From Progne subis subis (Eukaryota > Chordata > Aves > Passeriformes > Hirundinidae), in the NCBI GenBank assembly GCA_022316685.1, contig JAKJHU010000053.1, positions 4,333,636 through 4,397,635 on the forward strand: a stretch of DNA of 64,000 bases. Direction: 5' to 3'. Position numbers and translations under genes: made by a program. The number at the start of each line of letters is the position of its first letter. Position 1 is the stretch's first letter. The notes under the pieces are model-generated. The model worked only from the letters and a program-made list of their open reading frames with translations. It had not been told where the DNA came from and made no database searches. Below, in pieces: positions 60,080 through 64,000 of this stretch.

Positions 60080-62029
60080 GTGAGCTCCTTTTTGGACACA
60101 AGAGCCTGAGAACAGGCCTTACAAAGGGAGAATAGGGATGAATTTGGGACCAGTGTGAATGTACGAGGGAATCATTTTCATCTAGTACCTTAAAAAGCTA
60201 CAGCATAGCCGCAGCAGTAATAACTCAGAAGTGCTTATTCAGGATGTTGATGTTCACCTGGAGATGGAAATGTTTCACATATTCAATATTTTCATTTTTC
60301 AACCTCCAATCTGTATTATATTTCCCACAGGGCAGAACAGAAGAGTAATGAAATTCCAAGTCTGTTAGCTCTATGAGAATCTTCTATGCATAAGAATCCC
60401 TACTTTAATTATAGTTCTATGCTTTATTCTTCCAAAAGCTTTCGACATTTATTCACTGAAGTGGATTGCGGAAAACAGAAGGGCATCCCCACTTCCTGAT
60501 ATGCCATTGAACTGCTTGATCCTCACATGAATGTGGAAGCACTTATCACAGAGGAGCAAGGAGGATTAATTTGAAGAGGATTGCTTTTTGCAGACAGCTG
60601 TTATTCATTATCTAATAAAGTGATGACTGTAAATTTTAACAAGTTCTTTCTGGATATAATTTAATAATTGCAGCCCTTCATCAAGACAAAGCTAAAGAGA
60701 TTAAAAGCCCTATTTAGATTGCACGAAAAATGCTTCAGAAAGGGAAGGAGGCACTCACACATGCCTGACTTAGCTGGGATGACAGTGGTTGGAAGAGATG
60801 CTTTTTTGGAGCATTTTGCAATGTTGCATGTCTGAGTATGAGATGGAATTGTCCTGCTGTGCATCCAGTCACTAATTGGCTCCTCAGGCCTGTAGTTTAA
60901 ACAATAAAATGCCAATAATTCTATGGTATCACTGTCAGGCTGAGCTTATTGAAATTATATGGATCAAGTGTAGGATTTGCCCCTGGACTTCAGGATCAGT
61001 GTCTTACTTGCCCAAAGTGAGTCTTGGAGAAAAGCAGTTGTAGTGTTTGAGTCCATGGTTTGTGGCTGCCTCTTTGAGGGTTCTGTCAGGTGATGGGAAG
61101 GGTACAGGCTGTGATGCTTCAGGGGGTTTTCTCAAGAAACTTTGCTGGGAGCTCTTGAGTAATGACTCTTGTCCAGCTGTGGTGATCTGTTCTTATTCAT
61201 TGACAGAGGGAGCAGCTTCAGTGGCAGCCCAGGGTCTTCGTTGTCCCCTGACATGGAACCCTCAGAACCTGTTGGCTGTTGCTGTGTTTGCTGCTGTTGC
61301 TGCAGGAGGAGTTGCTTTATTCTTTGTTCTCCGCTCTTCTCTAACTGGTGTAATAATTGATGCTGCTAAGGCATCCAGAGCAGCCTTTTACTGTGATCAC
61401 AGGCTGCAGAATTAATTAGATCAGGAAGAATAGACCAGTCTGAAAGCAGGAAGGTTTTATCTGCACTAGCAGTGGAATTCTCAGCAAAACAGGAAGTGGC
61501 CTTTATCTGGTTTACCCATTGTGAAATGTTATCTTTTAATAATTCACTATGCTTTAATCCATCTTCTTTCCTTTTATAGAGTGAAATCACTGTGTGTGAT
61601 GTGAGGAGGTTCTGCTGTAGTAATGACACTCTTGTTCAGCCTTGTGTGTTCAGTTAATTTGCTCAGAGGCTATTAATAGGTATTTTTCATGTGCATCAAT
61701 TGAAATGTGAATTACTCTACTAGGGGCTTGTATGGAAGATCTGGTTTATAATTTATATGAGTGCTGCAATGGCAAAGGCATTCCGAGCATCTCATAAAAG
61801 CTCTTCTCTGCTTTTGTGCCTTTGAGCCATTATCTGCAAAGTACAAACCCAGATTTTAAAAACAAAGCTGAAAATGCTGGAGAAGTTCAGTGGAGACCTG
61901 GCACAGAACACTTTGCCCCAGTTAAGGTGGAAATGCCAAGTGCTTGGGGCTGTGCCATCTTCTCAGACAGCTGCTGGCAGCACTGTTGTAGCCCTTCAGA
62001 AATAACCTCCTGATTCTGGTGCCTTGCAG
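60080..62029 (+). other. TTC28: TTC28 intron, 1,950 bp, with an AT-rich core
   Basis: GTGAGC...CCTTGCAG, phase 1, splitting a Gly codon. The segment 60280-60960 is clearly more AT-rich than the rest, without simple repeats or recognised transposon sequence, and contains several TAAT-type motifs. It could be a conserved noncoding element. Confidence 0.85.
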
Positions 62030-62195
62030 GAATTCTGAAATTCCATGAATATTATCTGGGTGACAGCCTGACAGAGAATGCTGGGGACTTCCATGAAGCC
62101 AACAGCGTGGCCCTGCAGACCCTGACAAACTCGGCCCTGGAGCAGCACATCTCCAGCGTGCGGGAGGCTCTGGGCGTGGATTCCTACTACACGAG
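62030..62195 (+). CDS. TTC28: TTC28 coding exon, visible residues 1129-1183 (last exon in window)
   Basis: The acceptor is GTGCCTTGCAG ending at 62029. The donor GTGAGC at 62196 follows two bases of a codon, apparently Arg. It encodes ILKFHEYYLGDSLTENAGDF, then HEANSVALQTLTNSALEQHI and SSVREALGVDSYYT-R. The start (FHEYYLG) and end (LEQHI..VREALGV) match TTC28 closely, while the middle loop (residues about 1142-1158) is much more divergent from the mammalian sequence than the TPR exons, as expected for a surface loop between CHAT strands. The gene continues to the right in phase 2; no later exon is visible before 64000. Confidence 0.95.
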
Positions 62196-64000
62196 GTGAG
62201 CTGGGATCAGGGGGTCTGACATCCTGGTTTCTGCTCTCCCACCTGAATTTATAACATTTGGGGATGGGCTAATTGGATGAGAAGGCTGAGAACTGAGAGT
62301 CACAGAAGGGGCAAATTTTCAGTGCAGCAACCAAAAAAAGGCTTTGTTTCTGTAACCATGATTATTTTCCTGCCAAACAATTCTATGCACATGCAAGTAA
62401 GATCCAAACCCACAGGCTGTGTGGTGAATCTGTAGATTGGATGAGGAGGCAGGTGCCATGTCTGACTGCATATGGACAGATTTCATCCTGCTTACAGTTT
62501 TCCAGTGTAATTAATTCTCTTTCAATGGTTTGCTTTGAAAAACTGCAAATACCATAGGAATTCTAACTCCTCCCCCCAAAAATGTGGCTTGTGGCTATAG
62601 CAGAGTAAATAATTTAGAACCCACATGTTGATTGTTGAGTCTTACCCTGCAGACATGCAGATACACAAGATCCATGACTGAAATCTGCAGTTGGACCTCA
62701 TGCAGCAGTTTTGCAGATACAGTTTTTAGTTTCATTAACTGTTTATCACCACAGATTCTCCTCCTGGCAAAGGCAGTCCTTCAGTCACCAGGTTCTGGGA
62801 TGAGTTTGTAATTTGCTGGGATGTCAGCTTCTTCCTCACTTAGTGGTAATGGTAGGGGTATGTTTTTGGTTAAGGATTCTGGGTTTAATGCTTGTCTCCA
62901 AGATCGTTGGACCAGTGTGGTACAATCATAGGCAGATGTTCTTTCCTGGTGTCAAAATCATTTGCAGGGAATCAAGCAAACAAATCTTGACTGTTCCATG
63001 TGGGTGAACATCACTTTCTACTTTGAAACTTCTTCCCCGTGTGGTTCAAGTGCTTCCCCTCAGCCCTGCTGGTTCCACTGCTCTCCAGCCCCCCAGGCTC
63101 CCTAGCAGAGGCTGCCAGCCTCAGTCCCAGCACCAGAGAGCAGCAGGGTGTGGATATGCACAGCACATGTAAAGTAGCTCAGCTGCTCAGTCCCTGGCTT
63201 GCTGGAGTGCTCTGGGGTTTGGGTTGAAGAGTTGGTGCTGTCCACGCTGCTGTGAGCAGGGTCAGAGGCACTGCTGAGTCTCCAGAGCATGTCTTCACAC
63301 TTTCTGGAGGGGAAGGGATGCACAGGATATTCAGTTCCACACTGCAGCCTTCAGGTTCTGCTAGAAAGGGTTCTTTTCAGCTGGTCTAATTAATCCTCAA
63401 AGTAACGCATTCTTGCAAAAAAAATGAAGGGATTTTAAAGTCTGCTTGAACTTGTGTCAGAACAGACTCTGCTCTCTTTAGGGAGAGCATGTGACCTGCT
63501 CTCTTGGGTTCATGAACTCGAGATTTTTGCCTCTTTAAGGAGCTGTGAGCGTTACTCCAAACTGTGCCAGCACTCAGAGCTGAGCATGCCTCAGCTGGAG
63601 GAAAAATGCGCAGGGAAAAGCTGTTGACAACGTTTTCTTCTCCCTTTCCCCCCTTATGTTGGTTTTTTTTATCCCCCGTCTGTGGTTCAGCTGCCCCATT
63701 TCAATGTTCATGAAGTGATTGGCTTTTGTCAGGACTTAGCAGGTTATAAATCATATTGACCAGGAAATTCACTCACAAGGGATCCATGATCCATGCAGCA
63801 ACAGAGATACAGCCCTAGTTGCCTGCACAAATATGGGTTGTGTGTTCATTTAATTCCTGTGCTCTTTATTGGAAACATGCCCTCAAGGAGAGGCTTCAAG
63901 GTGTCAGGAACCCAAAAAAAAGCAGAAATGAGATGCAAGGAGGCTTCATCATATAGCATTGTAGGTTTATTCTAAGTGTACAAATTCCAAGGCTTGTGGT
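62196..64000 (+). other. TTC28: TTC28 intron, 5' part, running off the window
   Basis: Starts with GTGAGC in phase 2. No further exon encoding the next TTC28 segment is visible before 64000, and no repeat family was recognised. Confidence 0.8.

Larger units (their letters stand above)
37244..62195 (+). other. TTC28: TTC28 gene, central part (10 coding exons, incomplete at both ends)
   Basis: This span holds ten consecutive exons that join in frame into about 1,183 residues of TTC28. In mammals TTC28 is a protein of about 2,480 residues with over two dozen TPRs and a C-terminal CHAT domain. It is reported at the spindle midzone and midbody, associated with Aurora B, and linked to cytokinesis. 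Seen directly: every intron is GT-AG, all phases agree, and the joined product reads as an almost unbroken TPR array of about 40-residue units with the recurring pattern NLG-x-x-Y...A..YY/H-x-x-x-L-x-IA. Known: the array resembles the GPSM2/Pins TPR class, which forms a superhelical protein-binding surface. Missing: the N-terminal exon or exons before the first Ala-Tyr-Phe, and everything after the Arg at the end of the last exon, including CHAT. Residue numbers in the exon entries count from the first Ala at 37244. Confidence 0.97.

Overview
The window is a vertebrate nuclear segment, most likely from a passerine bird. The evidence is a multi-exon gene with GT-AG introns, several CR1 LINE fragments (the dominant avian retroposon), and one SINE with a tRNA-Ile-like head and a CR1-like tail, an architecture known from passerine genomes. 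Introns are AT-rich, and there is one strong CpG island. Nothing prokaryotic is present.

One protein-coding gene is certain: TTC28 (tetratricopeptide repeat protein 28) on the + strand. Ten coding exons can be placed to the base between 37244 and 62195. All have consensus splice sites and compatible phases, and joined they encode about 1,183 residues. They start inside the N-terminal TPR region, roughly residue 120 of the human protein as I remember it, and run through the long array of about 40-residue LGN/Pins-type TPRs into the region leading to the C-terminal CHAT domain. The CHAT domain and the Ser/Pro-rich tail lie past the right edge. The canonical N-terminal exon was not found and is probably left of the window.

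Layout: 1-5.3 kb, gene-free, with simple repeats and a CR1 scrap. 5.3-6.35 kb, a 28-bp minisatellite partly organised into 84-bp higher-order units. 6.35-7.02 kb, a CpG island with GC boxes, two facing CTCF-like motifs, overlapping short ORFs and a consensus splice donor. That donor would join a 9-codon ORF in phase to the exon at 37244, so it may be an alternative TTC28 promoter and first exon. 7-37.2 kb, a roughly 30-kb intron-like stretch with CR1 copies, a tRNA-Ile SINE, a 52-base poly-T tract and one coding-like antisense ORF. 37.2-62.2 kb, the TTC28 exons; most of the TPR array lies in three unusually long internal exons of 508, 1,342 and 524 bp. 62.2-64 kb, the next intron.

I found no clearly new biological system. 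The best leads are the putative internal promoter with its chained short ORFs, the minisatellite with paired CTCF-like motifs beside it, and the unidentified decayed-exon-like ORF at 24.15-24.56 kb on the minus strand.
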